Shown in pieces: positions 6,473-6,540 of a stretch of DNA of 6,540 bases. This DNA comes from Pseudomonadota bacterium (GTDB taxonomy: Bacteria > Pseudomonadota > Alphaproteobacteria > Rhizobiales > Hyphomicrobiaceae). The stretch spans positions 1-6,540 of the forward strand of contig JAEZHL010000036.1 of NCBI GenBank assembly GCA_023416575.1, given 5' to 3'. Below the pieces are notes generated by a model that worked only from the letters and a program-made list of their open reading frames with translations, was not told the DNA's origin and ran no database searches. The first letter of the stretch is position 1, and every line of letters starts with the position of its first letter. The position numbers were made by a program, and so were the translations under genes.

Positions 6473-6540
6473 TCAACTCTCGACGAGCTTCAATCCGGCG
6501 ATGCCGATGACGATCAGTGACAGGAGCATAAGGCGGACCG
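6473..6540 (-). CDS. Small membrane protein, probable SMR-family (SugE/Gdx-like) exporter, C-terminal end only
   Basis: On the minus strand a reading frame enters from the right edge and stops at TGA (complement of 6473-6475). It encodes 21 full residues. Their sequence, VRL followed by M, L and then LSLIVIGIAGLKLVES, is a hydrophobic segment that matches in layout the last membrane helix of SugE-type SMR proteins (compare 'MRLASLALIVLGIIGLKL' of E. coli SugE, recalled from memory). SMR proteins are about 105-110 residues, so some 80% of the gene is outside the window. SugE/Gdx proteins export guanidinium; other SMR members export cationic drugs or work as heteromeric pairs. The gene converges on the ligase gene with 33 bases between stops. 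The fragment is short, so the family call is moderate. Confidence 0.6.
   Translation of the reverse strand, partial: VRLMLLSLIVIGIAGLKLVES

Overview
The window is about 6.5 kb of GC-rich, densely coded bacterial DNA. Codon choice strongly favours G/C at third positions, genes overlap by ATGA, and the proteins look like those of alphaproteobacteria of the Rhizobiales/Bradyrhizobium/Rhodopseudomonas kind. That placement is an inference from remembered family resemblance, not from a search.

Layout. Positions 1-739 hold the 3' part of a family 5 (DppA/OppA-type) periplasmic solute-binding protein gene whose start lies outside the window. A 128-base gap follows, with a strong 13-bp hairpin (749-778) just after the stop. 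Then come four genes of one peptide/nickel-type ABC importer: DppB-like permease (868-1845), DppC-like permease (1842-2768), DppD-like ATPase (2765-3760) and DppF-like ATPase (3757-4764). Each of the three junctions is a 4-base ATGA overlap, so the four are almost certainly one translationally coupled operon. After a 133-base gap a complete benzoate-CoA ligase family gene (4898-6439) follows on the same strand with its own Shine-Dalgarno. At the right edge, on the minus strand, is the last part of a small membrane protein gene (6473-6540) whose C-terminus resembles SugE/Gdx-type small multidrug resistance (SMR) exporters. It converges on the ligase gene.

How the genes work together. The binding protein would capture a ligand in the periplasm and pass it to the BC permease pair, driven by the DF ATPases. 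The ligand cannot be read from sequence; peptides are the default for the family. The ligase activates an aromatic carboxylic acid (benzoate or a hydroxy-, amino- or heteroaromatic relative) to its CoA thioester, the entry step of benzoyl-CoA-type catabolism. It is tempting to link importer and ligase as uptake plus activation of an aromatic compound, but the 133-base gap and separate ribosome binding site leave open that they are simply neighbours.

No mobile element, CRISPR array, tRNA/rRNA, phage gene or clearly novel system was seen. This looks like an ordinary metabolic region; the observations in Part 2 are modest.
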